In this document: one piece after another, positions 24,061-38,880 of the stretch
Numbering within the stretch: the stretch's first letter is position 1
How the letters are laid out: each line of letters opens with the position of its first letter
Source of the DNA: Hydractinia symbiolongicarpus
Lineage: Eukaryota > Cnidaria > Hydrozoa > Anthoathecata > Hydractiniidae
NCBI RefSeq assembly: GCF_029227915.1
Contig: NC_079881.1
Location: 1,674,001 to 1,738,000 of the forward strand
Length of the DNA: 64,000 bases
Direction: 5' to 3'
The notes under the pieces: model-generated
Databases searched by the model: none
What the model saw: only the letters and a program-made list of their open reading frames with translations
What the model was told of the DNA's origin: nothing
Program-made: the position numbers and the translations under genes

Positions 24061-27000
24061 TCAATTCCAAAACGACTTTTTAAATTATCTTTTCACCACT
24101 AAAACGCATGAGACTTGTAGTTTTCAAAAATGATTTCATTTTTGATGAGACGCTGAATAAAAGAAGTTTAATCGCCGGCAAACGAAAAACCGCGATTTCC
24201 CGTAAACCCCGGACTCGGCCCGTATAGTCAAAAGTATACAAAAAAAGTACCCGGGGAGTAAACTCATTTCCCGAACGATTTTTTAAATTATTTTTTCACC
24301 ACTAAAACGCATGAGACTTGTAGTTTACAAAAATGTTTTCATTTTTGATGAGACGCTGAATAAAAGAAGTTTAATCGCCGGCAAACGAAAACCTGCGATT
24401 TCCCGTAAATCCCCGACTCGGCCCGTATAGTCAAAAGTATACAAAGAAAGTACCCTGGGAGTAAACTCATTTCCCGAACGATTTTTTAAATTATTATTTC
24501 ACCACTAAAACGCATGAGACTTGTAGTTTTCAAAAATGTTTTCATTTTTGATGAGACGCTGAATAAAAGAAGTTTAATCGCCGGCAAACGAAAACCCGCG
24601 ACTTCCCGTAAATCCCGGACTCGGCCAGTATAGTCAAAAGTATACAAAGAAAGTACCCAGGGAGTAAACTCATTTCCCGAACGATTTTTTAAATTATTTT
24701 TTCACCACTAAAACGCATGAGACTTGTAGTTTTCAGAAATGTTTTCATTTTTGATGAGATGCTTAGTGAAAGTGGTTTAATCGCCGGCAAACGAAAACCC
24801 GCGATTTCCCGTAAATCCCGGACTCGGCCCGCATAGTCAAAAGTATACAAAGAAAGTACCCAGGGAGTAAACTCATTTCCCGAACGGTTTTTTAAATTAT
24901 TTTTTCACCACTAAAACGCATGAGACTTGTAGTTTTCAGAAATGTTTTCATTTTTGATGAGACGCTTAGTGAAAGTGGTTTAATCGCTGGCAAACGAAAT
25001 TCCGCGATTTCCCGTAAATCCCGGGCTTGGCCCGTATAGTCGAATGTATACAAAGAAAGTACCCTGTGAGTAAACTCATTTCCAAAACGATTTTTTAAAT
25101 TATCTTTTCACCACTAAAACGCATGGGACTTGTAGTTTTCAAAAATGTTTTCATTTTTGATGAGACGCTGAATAAAAGGAGTTTAATCGCCGGCAAACAA
25201 AAACCCGCCATTTCCCGTAAACCCCGGACTCGGCCCGTATAGTCAAAAGTATACAAAGAAAGTACCCAGGGAGTAAACTCATTTCCCGAACGATTTTTTT
25301 AATTATTATTTCACCACTAAAGCCCATGCGACTTGTAGTTTTCAAAAATGTTTCATTTTTGATGAGACGCTGAATAAAAGAAGTTTAATCGCCGGCAAAC
25401 GAAAACCCGCGATTTCCCGTAAATCCCGGATTCGGCCCGTATAGTCAAAAGTATACAAAGAAGGTACCCAGAGAGTAAATTCATTTCCCGAACGATTTTT
25501 TAAATTATTTTTTCACCACCAAAACGCATGAGACTTGAAGTTTTCAGAAAGGTTTTCATTTTTGATGAGACGCCTAATGAAAGTGGTTTAATCGCCGGCA
25601 AACGAAAACCGGCGATTTCCCGTAAATCCCGGGCTTGGCCCGTATAGTCGAATGTATACAAAGAAAGTACCCTGTGAGTAAATTCATTTCCAAAACGATT
25701 TTTTAAATTATCTTTTCACCACTAAAACGCATGAGACTTGTAGTTTTCAAAAATGTTTTCATTTTTGATGAGACGCTGAATAAAAGGAGTTTAATCGCCG
25801 GCAAAAGAAAACCCGCCATTTCCCGTAAACCCCGGACTCGGCCCGTATAGTCAAAAGTATACAAAGAAAGTACCCAGGGAGTAAACTCATTTCCCGAACG
25901 ATTTTTTAAATTATTTTTTCACCACTAAAACGCATGAGACTTGTAGTTTTCAGAAATGTTTTCATTTTTGATGAGACGCCTAATGAATGTGGTTTAATCG
26001 CCGGCAAACGAAAACCCGCGATTTCCCGTAAACCCCGGACTCAGCCCGTATAGTCAAAAGTATACAAAGAAAGTACCCAGGGAGTAAACTCATTTCCCGA
26101 ACGATTTTTTAAATTATTATTTAACCACTAAAGCCTATGAGACTTGTAGTTTTTAAAAATGTTTTCATTTTTGATGAGACGTTGAATAAAAGAAGTTTAA
26201 TCGCCGGCAAACGAAAACCCGCGACTTCCCGTAAATCTCCGACTCGGCCCGTATAGTCAAAAGTATACAAAGGAAGTACCCTGGGAGTAAACTCATTTCC
26301 CGAACGATTTTTTAAATTATTATTTCACCACTAAAACGCATGAGACTTGTAGTTTTCAAAAATGTTTTCATTTTTGATGAGACGCTGAATAAAAGAGGTC
26401 TAATCGCCGGCAAACGAAAACCCGCGACTTCCCGTAAATCCCGGACTCGGCCCGTATAGTCAAAAGTATACAAAGAAAGTACCCAGGGAGTAAACTCATT
26501 TCCCGAACGATTTTTTAAATTACTTTTTCATCACTAAAACGCATGAGACTTGTAGTTTTCAGAAATGTTTTCATTTTTGATGAAACGCATAATGAAAGTG
26601 GTTTAATCGCCGGCAAACGAAACACGCGATTTCCCGTACATCCCGGGCTTAGCCCGTACAGTCGAATGCATACAAAGAAAGTACCCAGGGAGTAAACTCA
26701 TTTCCAAAATGATTTTTTAAATTATCTTTTCACCACTAAAACGCATGAGACTTGTAGTTTTCAAAAATGTTTTCATTTTTGATGAGACGCTGAATAAAAG
26801 GAGTTTAATCGCTGGCAAACGAAAACCCGCGACTTCCCATAAATCTCCGACTCGGCCCGTATAGTCAAAAGTATACAAAGAAAGTACCCAGGGAGTAAAC
26901 TCATTTCCCGAACGATTTTTTAAATTATTTTTTCACCACTAAAACGCATGAGACTTGTAGTTTTCAAAAATGTTTTCATTTTTGATGAGACGCTTAGTGA

Positions 27001-28599
27001 AAGTGGTTTAATCGCTGGCAAACGAAATTCCGCGATTTCCCGTAAATCCCGGGCTTGGCCTGTATAGTCGAATTTATACAAAGAAAGTACCCTGTGAGTA
27101 AACTCATTTCCAAAATGATTTTTTAAATTTTCTTTTCACCACTAAAACGCATGAGACTTGTAGTTTTCAAAAATGTTTTCATTTTTGATGAGACGCTGAA
27201 TAAAAGGAGTTTAATCGCCGGCAAACGAAAACCCGCCATTTCCCGTAAACCCCGGACTCGGCCCGTATAGTCAAAAGTATACAAAGAAAGTACCCAGGGA
27301 GTAAACTCATTTCCCGAACGATTTTTTAAATTATTATTTCACCACTAAAGCCCATGAGACTTGTAGTTTTCAAAAATATTTTCATTTTTGATGAGACGCT
27401 GAATAAAAGAAGTTTAATCGCCGGCAAACGAAAACCTGCGATTTCCCGTAAACCCCGGACTCGGCCCGTATAGTCAAAAGTATACAAAGAAGGTACCCAG
27501 GGAGTAAACTCATCTCCCGAACGATTTTTTAAATTATTTTTTTACCACTAAAACGCATGAGACTTGTAGTTTTCAGAAATGTTTTCATTTTTGATGAGAC
27601 GCCTAATGAAAGTGGTTTAATCGCCGGCAAACGAGAACCCGCGATTTCCCGTAAATCCCGGGCTTGGCCCGTATAGTCGAATGTATACAAAGAAAGTACC
27701 CTGTGAGTAAACTCATTTCCAAAAGGATTTTTTAAATTATCTTTTCACCACTAAAACGCATGAGACTTTTAGTTTTCAAAAATGTTTTTATTTTTGATGA
27801 GACGCTGAATAAAAGAAGTTTAATCGCCGGCAAACGAAAACCCGCGATTTCCCGTAAATCCCGGATTCGGTCAGTATAGTCAAAAGTATACAAAGAAGGT
27901 ACCCAGGGAGTAAACTCATTTCCCGAACGATTTTTTAAATTATTTTTTCACCACTAAAACGCATGAGACTTGTAGTTTTCAGAAATGTTTTCATTTTTGA
28001 TGAGACGCCTAATGAATGTGGTTTAATCGCCGGCAAACGAAAACCCGCGATTTCCCGTAAACCCCGGACTCGGCCCGTATAGTCAAAAGTATACAAAGAA
28101 GGTACCCAGGGAGTAAACTCATTTCCCTAACGATTTTTTAAATTATTTTTTCACCACTAAAACGCATGAGACTTGTAGTTTTCAGAAATGTTTTCATTTT
28201 TGATGAGACGCCTAATGAATGTGGTTTAATCGCCGGCAAACGAAAACCCGCGATTTCCCGTAAACCCCGGACTCAGCCCGTATAGTCAAAAGTATACAAA
28301 GAAAGTACCCAGGGAGTAAACTCATTTCCCGCACGATTTTTTAAATTATTATTTAACCACTAAAGCCCATGAGACTTGTAGTTTCTAAAAATGTTTTCAT
28401 TTTTGATGAGACGCTGAATAAAAGAAGTTTAATCGCCGGCAAACGAAAACCCGCGACTTCCCGTAAATCTCCGACTCGGCCCGTATAGTCAAAAGTATAC
28501 AAAGGAAGTACCCTGGGAGTAAACTCATTTCCCGAACGATTTTTTAAATTATTATTTCACCACTAAAACGCATGAGACTTGTAGTTTTCAAAAATGTTT

Positions 28600-29420
28600 T
28601 CATTTTTGATGAGACGCTGAATAAAAGAAGTCTAATCGCCGGCAAACGAAAACCCGCGACTTCCCGTAAATCCCGGACTCGGCCCGTATAGTCAAAAGTA
28701 TACAAGGAAACTACCCAGGGAGTAAACTCATTTCCCGAACGATTTTTTAAATTATTTTTTCATCACTAAAACGCATGAGACTTGTAGTTTTCAGAAATGT
28801 TTTCATTTTTGATGAAACGCTTAATGAAAGTGGTTTAATCGCCGGCAAACGAAACCCGCGATTTCCCGTACATCCCGGGCTTAGCCCGTATAGTCGAATG
28901 CATACAAAGAAAGTACCCAGGGAGTAAACTCATTTCCAAAAGGATTTTTTAAATTATCTTTTCACCACTAAAACGCATGAGACTTGTAGTTTTTAAAAAT
29001 GTTTTCATTTTTGATGAGACGCTGAATAAAAGGAGTTTAATCGCCGGCAAACGAAAACCCGCGACTTCCCGTAAATCCCGGACTCGGCCCGTATAGTCAA
29101 AAGTATACAAGGAAACTACCCAGGGAGTAAACTCATTTCCCGAACGATTTTTTAAATTATTTTTTCATCACTAAAACGCATGAGACTTGTAGTTTTCAGA
29201 AATGTTTTCATTTTTGATGAAACGCTTAATGAAAGTGGTTTAATCGCCGGCAAACGAAACCCGCGATTTCCCGTACATCCCGGGCTTAGCCCGTATAGTC
29301 GAATGCATACAAAGAAAGTACCCAGGGAGTAAACTCATTTCCAAAAGGATTTTTTAAATTATCTTTTCACCACTAAAACGCATGAGACTTGTAGTTTTTA
29401 AAAATGTTTTCATTTTTGAT
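28600..29420 (-). repeat. 405-bp dimer repeat in the reverse array
   Basis: The rare variant ACAAGGAAACTACCC recurs with CTACCC at 28711 and 29116, a period of 405 bp. The partner monomer is the 202-bp subtype, with CGAAACCCGCG, CCCGTACATCCCGGG and CTTAGCCCG. This is the same subtype as the left-array dimers, now in reverse complement. Confidence 0.82.
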
Positions 29421-32400
29421 GAGACGCTGAATAAAAGGAGTTTAATCGCCGGCAAACGAAAACCCCCGACTTCCCATAAATCTCCGACTCGGCCCGTATA
29501 GTCAAAAGTATACAAAGAAAGTACCCAGGGAGTAAACTCATTTCCCGAACGATTTTTTAAATTATTTTTTCACCACTAAAACGCATGAGACTTGTAGTTT
29601 TCAAAAATGTTTTCATTTTTGATGAGACGCTTAGTGAAAATGGTTTAATCGCTGGCAAACGAAATTCCGCGATTTCCCGTAAATCCCGGGCTTGGCCTGT
29701 ATAGTCGAATTTATACAAAGAAAGTACCCTGTGAGTAAACTCATTTCCAAAATGATTTTTTAAATTATCTTTTCACCACTAAAACGCATGAGACTTGTAG
29801 TTTTCAAAAATGTTTTCATTTTTGATGAGACGCTGAATAAAAGGAGTTTAATCGCCGGCAAACGAAAACCCGCCATTTCCCGTAACCCCCGGACTCGGCC
29901 TGTATAGTCAAAAGTATACAAAGAAAGTACCCAGGCAGTAAACTCATTTCCCGAACGATTTTTTAAATTATTATTTCACCACTAAAGCCCATGGGACTTG
30001 TAGTTTTTAAAAATGTTTTCATTTTTGATGAGACGCTGAATAAAAGAAGTTTAATCGCCGGCAAACGAAAACCTGCGATTTCCCGTAAACCCCAGACTCG
30101 GCCCGTATAGTCAAAAGTATACAAAGAAGGTACCCAGGGAGTAAACTCATTTCCCGAACGATTTTTTAAATTATTTTTTCACCACTAAAACGCATGAGAC
30201 TTGTAGTTTTCAGAAATGTTTTCATTTTTGATGAGACGCCTAATGAAAGTGGTTTAATCGCCGGCAAAAGAAAACCCGCGATTTCCATTAAATCCCGGGC
30301 TTGGCCTTTATAGTCAAATGTATACAAAGAAAGTACCCTGTGAGTAAACTCATTTCCAAAACGATTTTTTAAATTATCTTTTCACCACTAAAACGCATGA
30401 GACTTGTAGTTTTCAAAAATGTTTTCATTTTTGATGAGACGTTGAATAAAAGAAGTTTAATCGCCGGCAAACGAAAACCCGCCATTTCCCGTAAACCCCG
30501 GACTCGGCCCGTATAGTCAAAAGTATACAAAGAAAGTACCCAGGGAGTAAACTCATTTCCCGAACGATTATTTAAATTATTTTTTCACCACCAAAGCACA
30601 TGAGACTTGAAATTTTTAAAAATGTTTTCATTTTTGATGAGACGCTGAATAAAAGAAGTTTAATCGCCGGCAAACGAAAACCCCCGATTTCCCGTAAATC
30701 CCGGACTCGGCCCGTATAGTCAAAAGTATACAAAGAAAGTACCCTGGCAGTAAACTCATTTCCCGAACGATTTTTTAAATTATTATTTAACCACTAAAGT
30801 CCATGAGACTTGTAGTTTTCAAAAATGTTTTCATTTTTGATGAGACGCTGAATAAAAGAAGTTTAATCGCCGGCAAACGAAAACCCGCGATTTACCGTAA
30901 ATCCCGGACTCGGCCCGTATAGTCAAAAGTATACAAAGAAAGTACCCTGGCAGTAAACTCATTTCCCGAACGATTTTTCAAATTATTATTTAACCACTAA
31001 AGTCCATGAGACTTGTAGTTTTCAAAAATGTTTTCATTTTTGATGAGACGCTGAATAAAAGAAGTTTAATCGCCGGCAAACGAAAACCCGCCATTTCCCG
31101 TAAACCCCGGACTCGGCCCGTATAGTCAAAAGTATACAAAGAAAGTACCCAGGGAGTAAACTCATTTCCCGAACGATTTTTTAAATTATTTTTTCACCAC
31201 TAAAGCACATGAGACTTGCAGTTTTCAGAAATGTTTTCATTTTTGATGAGAGGCCTAATGAAAGTGGTTTAATCGCCGGCAAAAGAAAACTCGCGATTTC
31301 CCGTACATCCCGGGCTCGGCACCTATAGTCGAATGTATACAAAGAAAGTACCCTGTGAGTAAACTCATTTCCAAAACGATTTTTTAAATTATCTTTTCAC
31401 CACTAAAACGCATGAGACTTGCAGTTTTCAAAAATGTTTTCATTTTTGATGAGACGCTGAATAAAAAAAGTTTAATCGCCGGCAAACGAAATCCCGCCAT
31501 TTCCCGTAAACCCCGGACTCGGCCCGCATAATCAAAAGTATACAAAGAAAGTACCCAGGGAGTAAACTCATTTCCCGAACGATTTTTTAAATTATTTTTT
31601 CACCACTAAAACGCATGAGACTTGTAGTTTACAAAAATGTTTTCATTTTTGATGAGACGCTGAATAAACGAAGTTTAATCGCCGGCAAACGAAAACCCGC
31701 GACTTCCTGTAAATCCCCGACTCGGCCCGTATAATCAAAAGTATACAAAGAAAGTACCCAGGGAGTAAACTCATTTCCCGAACGATTTTTTAAATTATTT
31801 TTTCACCACTAAAACGCATGAGACTTGTAGTTTTCAGAAATGTTTTCATTTTTGATAAGACGCTTAGTGAAAGTGGTTTAATCGCCGGCAAACGAAAAAC
31901 CGCGATTTCCCGTAAATCCCGGACTCGGCCCGTATAGTCAAAAGTATACAAAGAAAGTACCCAGGGAGTAAACTCATTTCCCAAACGATTTTTTACATTA
32001 TTATTTCACCACTAAAGCCCATGAGACTTGTAGTTTTAAAAAATGTTTTCATTTTTGATGAGACGCTGAATAAAAGAAGTTTAAACGCCGGCAAACGAAA
32101 ACCCGCCAATTCCTGTAAACCCCGGACTCGGCCCGTATAGTCAAAAGTATACAAAGAAAGTACCCAGGGAGTAAACTCATTTCCCGAACGATTTTTTAAA
32201 TTATTTTTTCACCACTAAAGCACATGCGACTTGTAGTTTTTAAAAATGTTTTCATTTTTGATGAGACGCTGAATAAAAGAAGTTTAATCGCCGGCAAACG
32301 AAAACCCCGAATTTCCCGTAAATCCCGGACTCGGCCCGTATAGTCAAAAGTATACAAAGAAAGTACCCTGGGAGTAAACTCATTTCCCGAACGATTTTTT

Positions 32401-32433
32401 AAATTATTATTTAACCACTAAAACGCATGAGAC

Positions 32434-32510
32434 TTGTAGTTTTCAGAAATGTTTTCATTTTTGATGAGACGCTTAATGAAAGTGGTTTAATCGCCGGCAA
32501 ACGAAAACTC
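32434..32510 (-). repeat. 77-bp deleted monomer, copy 1
   Basis: The TTGTAGTTTTCAGAAATG landmark at 32434 recurs only 77 bp later, at 32511. The unit jumps from GGCAAACGAAAAC into TCTTGTAGTTTTC, losing about 126 bp. The lost part includes the CCCGGG, GTATAC and GAGTAAACTC segments. The identical junction is found twice more, at 49.2 and 51.7 kb. Confidence 0.88.
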
Positions 32511-32999
32511 TTGTAGTTTTCAGAAATGTTTTCATTTTTGATGGGACGCTTAGTGAAAGTGGTTTAATCGCCGGCAAACGAAATTCCGCGATTTCCCGTA
32601 AATCCCGGACTTGGCCTGTATAGTCGAATGTATACAAAGAAAGTACCCTGTGAGTAAACTCATTTCCAAAATGATTTTTTAAATTATCTTTTCACCACTA
32701 AAACGCATGAGACTTGTAGTTTTCAAAAATGTTTTCATTTTTGATGAGACGCTGAATAAAAGGAGTTTAATCGCCGGCAAACGAAAACCCGCCATTTCCC
32801 GTAAACCCCGGACTCGGCCCGTATAGTCAAAAGTATACAAAGAAAGTACCCAGGGAGTAAACTCATTTCCCGAACGATTTTTTAAATTATTATTTCACCA
32901 CTAAAACCCATGAGACTTGTAGTTTTCAAAAATGTTTTCATTTTTGATGAGACGCTGAATAAAAGAAGTTTAATCGCCGGCAAACGAAAACCTGCGATT

Positions 33000-35900
33000 T
33001 CCCGTAAACCCCGGACTCGGCCCGTATAGTCAAAGGTATACAAAGAAGGTACCCAGAGAGTAAACTCATTTCCCGAACGATTTTTTAAATTATTTTTTCA
33101 CCACTAAAACGCATGAGACTTGTAGTTTTCAGAAATGTTTTCATTTTTGATGAGACGCCTAATGAAAGTGGTTTAATCGCCGGCAAAAGAAAACCCGCGA
33201 ATTCCATTAAATCCCGGGCTTGGCCTTTATAGTCAAATGTATACAAAGAAAGTACCCTGTGAGTAAACTCATTTCCAAAACGATTTTTTAAATTATCTTT
33301 TCACCACTAAAACGCATGAGACTTGTAGTTTTCAAAAATGTTTTCATTTTTGATGAGACGTTGAATAAAAGAAGTTTAATCGCCGGCAAACGAAAACCCG
33401 CCATTTCCCGTAAACCCCGGACTCGGCCCGTATAGTCAAAAGTATACAAAGAAAGTACCCAGGGAGTAAACTCATTTCCCGAACGATTTTTTAAATTATT
33501 TTTTCACCACTAAAGCACATGAGACTTGTAGTTTTTAAAAATGTTTTCATTTTTGATGAGACGCTGAATAAAAGAAGTTTAATCGCCGGCAAACGAAAAA
33601 CCGCGATTTCCCGTAAATCCCGGACTCGGCCCGTATAGTCAAAAGTATACAAAGAAAGTACCCTGGGAGTAAACTCATTTCCCGAACGATTTTTTAAATT
33701 ATTATTTAACCACTAAAGCCCATAAGACTTGTAGTTTTCAAAAATATTTTCATTTTTGATGAGACGCTGAATAAAAGAAGTTTAATCGCCAGCAAACGAA
33801 AACTTGCGATTTCCCGTAAATCCCGGATTCGGCCCGTATAGTCAAAAGTATACAAAGAAGGTACCCAGGGAGTAAACTCATTTTCCGAACGATTTTTTAA
33901 ATTATTTTTTCACCACTAAAACGCATGAGACTTGTAGTTTTCAGAAATGTTTTCATTTTTGATGAGACGCCTAATGAAAGTGGTTTAATCGCCGGCAAAA
34001 GAAAACCCGCGATTTCCATTAAATCCCGGGCTTGGCCTTTATAGTCGAATGTATTCAAAGAAAGTACCCTGTGAGTAAACTCATTTGCAAAACGATTTTT
34101 TAAATTATCTTTTCACCACTAAAACGCATGAGACTTGTAGTTTTCAAAAATGTTTTCATTTTTGATGAGACGCTGAATAAAAGAAGTTTAATCGCCGGCA
34201 AACGAAAACCCGCCATTTCCCGTAAACCCCGAACTCGGCCCGTATAGTCAAAAGTATACAAAGAAAGTACCCAGGGAGTAAACTCATTTCCCGAACGATT
34301 TTTTAAATTATTTTTTCACCACTAAAGCACATGAGACTTGTAGTTTTCAGAAATGTTTTCATTTTTGATGAGACGCCTAATGAAAGTGGTTTAATCGCCG
34401 GCAAAAGAAAACTCGCGATTTCCCGTACATCCCGGGCTTGGCACCTATAGTCGAATGTATACAAAGAAAGTACCCTGTGAGTAAACTCATTTCCGAAACG
34501 ATTTTTTAAATTATTTTTTCACCACTAAAGCACATGAGACTTGTAGTTTTCAGAAATGTTTTCATTTTCGATGAGACGCCTAATGAAAGTGGTTTAATCG
34601 CCGGCAAAAGAAAACCCGCGATTTCCATTAAATCCCGGGCTTGGCCTTTATAGTCGAATGTATTCAAAGAAAGTACCCTGTGAGTAAACTCCTTTGCAAA
34701 ACGATTTTTTAAACTATCTTTTCACCACTAAAACGCATGAGACTTGTAGTTTTCAGAAATGTTTTCATTTTTGATGAGACGCTGAATAAAAGAAGTTTAA
34801 TCGCCGGCAAACGAAAACCTGCGATTTCCCGTAAACCCCGGACTCGGCCCGTATAGTCAAAACTATACAAAGAAGGTACCCAGGGAGTAAACTCATTTCC
34901 CGAACGATTTTTTAAATTATTTTTTCACCACTAAAACGCATGAGACTTGTAGTTTTCAGAAATGTTTTCATTTTTGATGAGACGCCTAATGAAAGTGGTT
35001 TAATCGCCGGCAAAAGAAAACCCGCGAATTCCATTAAGTCCCGGGCTTGGCCTTTATAGTCAAATGTATACAAAGAAAGTACCCTGTGAGTAAACTCATT
35101 TCCAAAACGATTTTTTAAATTATCTTTTCACCACTAAAACGCATGAGACTTGTAGTTTTCAAAAATGTTTTCATTTTTGATGAGACGTTGAATAAAAGAA
35201 GTTTAATCGCCGGCAAACGAAAACCCGCCATTTCCCGTAAACCCCGGACTCGGCCCGTATAGTCAAAAGTATACAAAGAAAGTACCCAGGGAGTAAACTC
35301 ATTTCCCGAACGATTTTTTAAATTATTTTTTCACCACTAAAGCACATGAGACTTGTAGTTCTTAAAAATGTTTTCATTTTTGATGAGACGCTGAATAAAA
35401 GAAGTTTAATCGCCGGCAAACGAAAAACCGCGATTTCCCGTAAATCCCGGACTCGGCCCGTATAGTCAAAAGTATACAAAGAAAGTACCCTGGGAGTAAA
35501 CTCATTTCCCGAACGATTTTTTAAATTATTATTTAACCACTAAAGCCCATAAGACTTGTAGTTTTCAAAAATATTTTCATTTTTGATGAGACGCTGAATA
35601 AAAGAAGTTTAATCGCCAGCAAACGAAAACTTGCGATTTCCCGTAAATCCCGGATTCGGCCCGTATAGTCAAAAGTATACAAAGAAGGTACCCAGGGAGT
35701 AAACTCATTTTCCGAACGATTTTTTAAATTATTTTTTCACCACTAAAACGCATGAGACTTGTAGTTTTCAGAAATGTTTTCATTTTTGATGAGACGCCTA
35801 ATGAAAGTGGTTTAATCGCCGGCAAAAGAAAACCCGCGATTTCCATTAAATCCCGGGCTTGGCCTTTATAGTCGAATGTATTCAAAGAAAGTACCCTGTG

Positions 35901-36660
35901 AGTAAACTCATTTGCAAAACGATTTTTTAAATTATCTTTTCACCACTAAAACGCATGAGACTTGTAGTTTTCAAAAATGTTTTCATTTTTGATGAGACGC
36001 TGAATAAAAGAAGTTTAATCGCCGGCAAACGAAAACCCGCCATTTCCCGTAAACCCCGAACTCGGCCCGTATAGTCAAAAGTATACAAAGAAAGTACCCA
36101 GGGAGTGAACTCATTTCCCGAACGATTTTTTAAATTATTTTTTCACCACTAAAGCACATGAGACTTGTAGTTTTCAGAAATGTTTTCATTTTTTATGAGA
36201 CGCCTAATGAAAGTGGTTTAATCGCCGGCAAAAGAAAACTCGCGATTTCCCGTACATCCCGGGCTTGGCACCTATAGTCGAATGTATACAAAGAAAGTAC
36301 CCTGTGAGTAAACTCATTTCCAAAACGATTTTTTAAATTATTTTTTCACCACTAAAGCACATGAGACTTGTAGTTTTCAGAAATGTTTTCATTTTTGATG
36401 AGACGCCTAATGAAAGTGGTTTAATCGCCGGCAAAAGAAAACCCGCGATTTCCATTAAATCCCGGGCTTCGCCTTTATAGTCGAATGTATTCAAAGAAAG
36501 TACCCTGTGAGTAAACTCCTTTGCAAAACGATTTTTTAAACTATCTTTTCACCACTAAAACGCATGAGACTTGTAGTTTTCAGAAATGTTTTCATTTTTG
36601 ATGAGACGCCTAATGAAAGTGGTTTAATCGCCGGCAAAAGAAAACCCGCGATTTCCATTA
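33000..36660 (-). repeat. 1827-bp higher-order repeat in the reverse array
   Basis: AAAGCCCATAAGACTTG with its flanks recurs at 33719 and 35546 (CCCAT position), an offset of 1827 bp, exactly nine monomers. Shared neighbours include GCGAATTCCATTAA, GTTGAATAAAAG and CTCATTTTCCGAACG. Boundaries are approximate. The length equals the left-array 1827-bp period, which may be coincidence since both are nine monomers. Confidence 0.75.
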
Positions 36661-37864
36661 AATCCCGGGCTTGGCCTTTATAGTCGAATGTATTCAAAGA
36701 AAGTACCCTGTGAGTAAACTCATTTGCAAAACGATTTTTTAAATTATCTTTTCACCACTAAAACGCATGAGACTTGTAGTTTTCAAAAATGTTTTCATTT
36801 TTGATGAGACGCTGAATAAAAGAAGTTTAATCGCCGGCAAACGAAAACCCGCCATTTCCCGTAAACCCCGAACTCGGCCCGTATAGTCAAAAGTATACAA
36901 AGAAAGTACCCAGGGAGTAAACTCATTTCCCGAACGATTTTTTAAATTATTTTTTCACCACTAAAGCACATGAGACTTGTAGTTTTCAGAAATGTTTTCA
37001 TTTTTGATGAGACGCCTAATGAAAGTGGTTTAATCGCCGGCAAAAGAAAACTCGCGATTTCCCGTACATCCCGGGCTTGGCACCTATAGTCGAATGTATA
37101 CAAAGAAAGTACCCTGTGAGTAAACTCATTTCCAAAACGATTTTTTAAATTATTTTTTCACCACTAAAGCACATGAGACTTGTAGTTTTCAGAAATGTTT
37201 TCATTTTTGATGAGACGCCTAATGAAAGTGGTTTAATCGCCGGCAAAAGAAAACCCGCGATTTCCATTAAATCCCGGGCTTCGCCTTTATAGTCGAATGT
37301 ATTCAAAGAAAGTACCCTGTGAGTAAACTCCTTTGCAAAACGATTTTTTAAACTATCTTTTCACCACTAAAACGCATGAGACTTGTAGTTTTCAGAAATG
37401 TTTTCATTTTTGATGAGACGCCTAATGAAAGTGGTTTAATCGCCGGCAAAAGAAAACCCGCGATTTCCATTAAATCCCGGGCTTGGCCTTTATAGTCGAA
37501 TGTATTCAAAGAAAGTACCCTGTGAGTAAACTCATTTGCAAAACGATTTTTTAAATTATCTTTTCACCACTAAAACGCATGAGACTTGTAGTTTTCAAAA
37601 ATGTTTTCATTTTTGATGAGACGCTGAATAAAAGAAGTTTAATCGCCGGCAAACGAAAACCCGCCATTTCCCGTAAACCCCGAACTCGGCCCGTATAGTC
37701 AAAAGTATACAAAGAAAGTACCCAGGGAGTAAACTCATTTCCCGAACGATTTTTTAAATTATTTTTTCACCACTAAAGCACATGAGACTTGTAGTTTTCA
37801 GAAATGTTTTCATTTTTGATGAGACGCCTAATGAAAGTGGTTTAATCGCCGGCAAAAGAAAACT
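36241..37864 (-). repeat. 812-bp tetramer repeat, two tandem copies
   Basis: The single-base variant GGGCTTCGCC recurs with CTTCGCC at 36467 and 37279, an offset of 812 bp or four monomers. The flanking variants match (GGCACCTATAGTCG, TTTGCAAAACG, TTTAAACTATC). The second copy ends around TTCCAGTACATCC near 37870, where the order changes. Confidence 0.82.
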
Positions 37865-38880
37865 CGCGATTTCCAGTACATCCCGGGCTTGGCACCTATA
37901 GTCGAATGTATACAAAGAAAGTACCCAGGGAGTAAACTCCTTTGCAAAACGATTTTTCAAACTATCTTTTCACCACTAAAACGCATGAGACTTGTAGTTT
38001 TCAGAAATGTTTTCATTTTTGATGAGACGCCTAATGAAAGTGGTTTAATCGCCGGCAAAAGAAAACCCGCGATTTCCATTAAATCCCGGGCTTGGCCTTT
38101 ATAGTCGAATGTATTCAAAGAAAGTACCCTGTGAGTAAACTCATTTGCAAAACGATTTTTTAAATTATCTTTTCACCACTAAAACGCATGAGACTTGTAG
38201 TTTTCAAAAATGTTTTCATTTTTGATGAGACGCTGAATAAAAGAAGTTTAATCGCCGGCAAACGAAAACCCGCCATTTCCCGTAAACCCCGAACTCGGCC
38301 CGTATAGTCAAAAGTATACAAAGAAAGTACCCAGGGAGTAACTCATTTCCCGAACGATTTTTTAAATTATTTTTTCACCACTAAAGCACATGAGACTTGT
38401 AGTTTTCAGAAATGTTTTCATTTTTGATGAGACGCCTAATGAAAGTGGTTTAATCGCCGGCAAAAGAAAACTCGCGATTTCCCGTACATCCCGGGCTTGG
38501 CCTTTATAGTCGAATGTATTCAAAGAAAGTACCCTGTGAGTAAACTCATTTGCAAAACGATTTTTTAAATTATCTTTTCACCACTAAAACGCATGAGACT
38601 TGTAGTTTTCAAAAATGTTTTCATTTTTGATGAGACGCTGAATAAAAGAAGTTTAATCGCCGGCAAACGAAAACCCGCCATTTCACGTAAACCCCGAACT
38701 CGGCCCGTATAGTCAAAAGTATACAAAGAAAGTACCCAGGGAGTAAACTCATTTCCCGAACGATTTTTTAAATTATTTTTTCACCACTAAAGCACATGAG
38801 ACTTGTAGTTTTCAGAAATGTTTTCATTTTTGATGAGACGCCTAATGAAAGTGGTTTAATCGCCGGCAAAAGAAAACTCG

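Noticed and set aside
28125-28130. A single CCCTAA hexamer in the right array
   Set aside because: It is a one-base change of the normal TTTCCCGAACG monomer segment to TTTCCCTAACG, with no tandem units, so it is not a telomere remnant.
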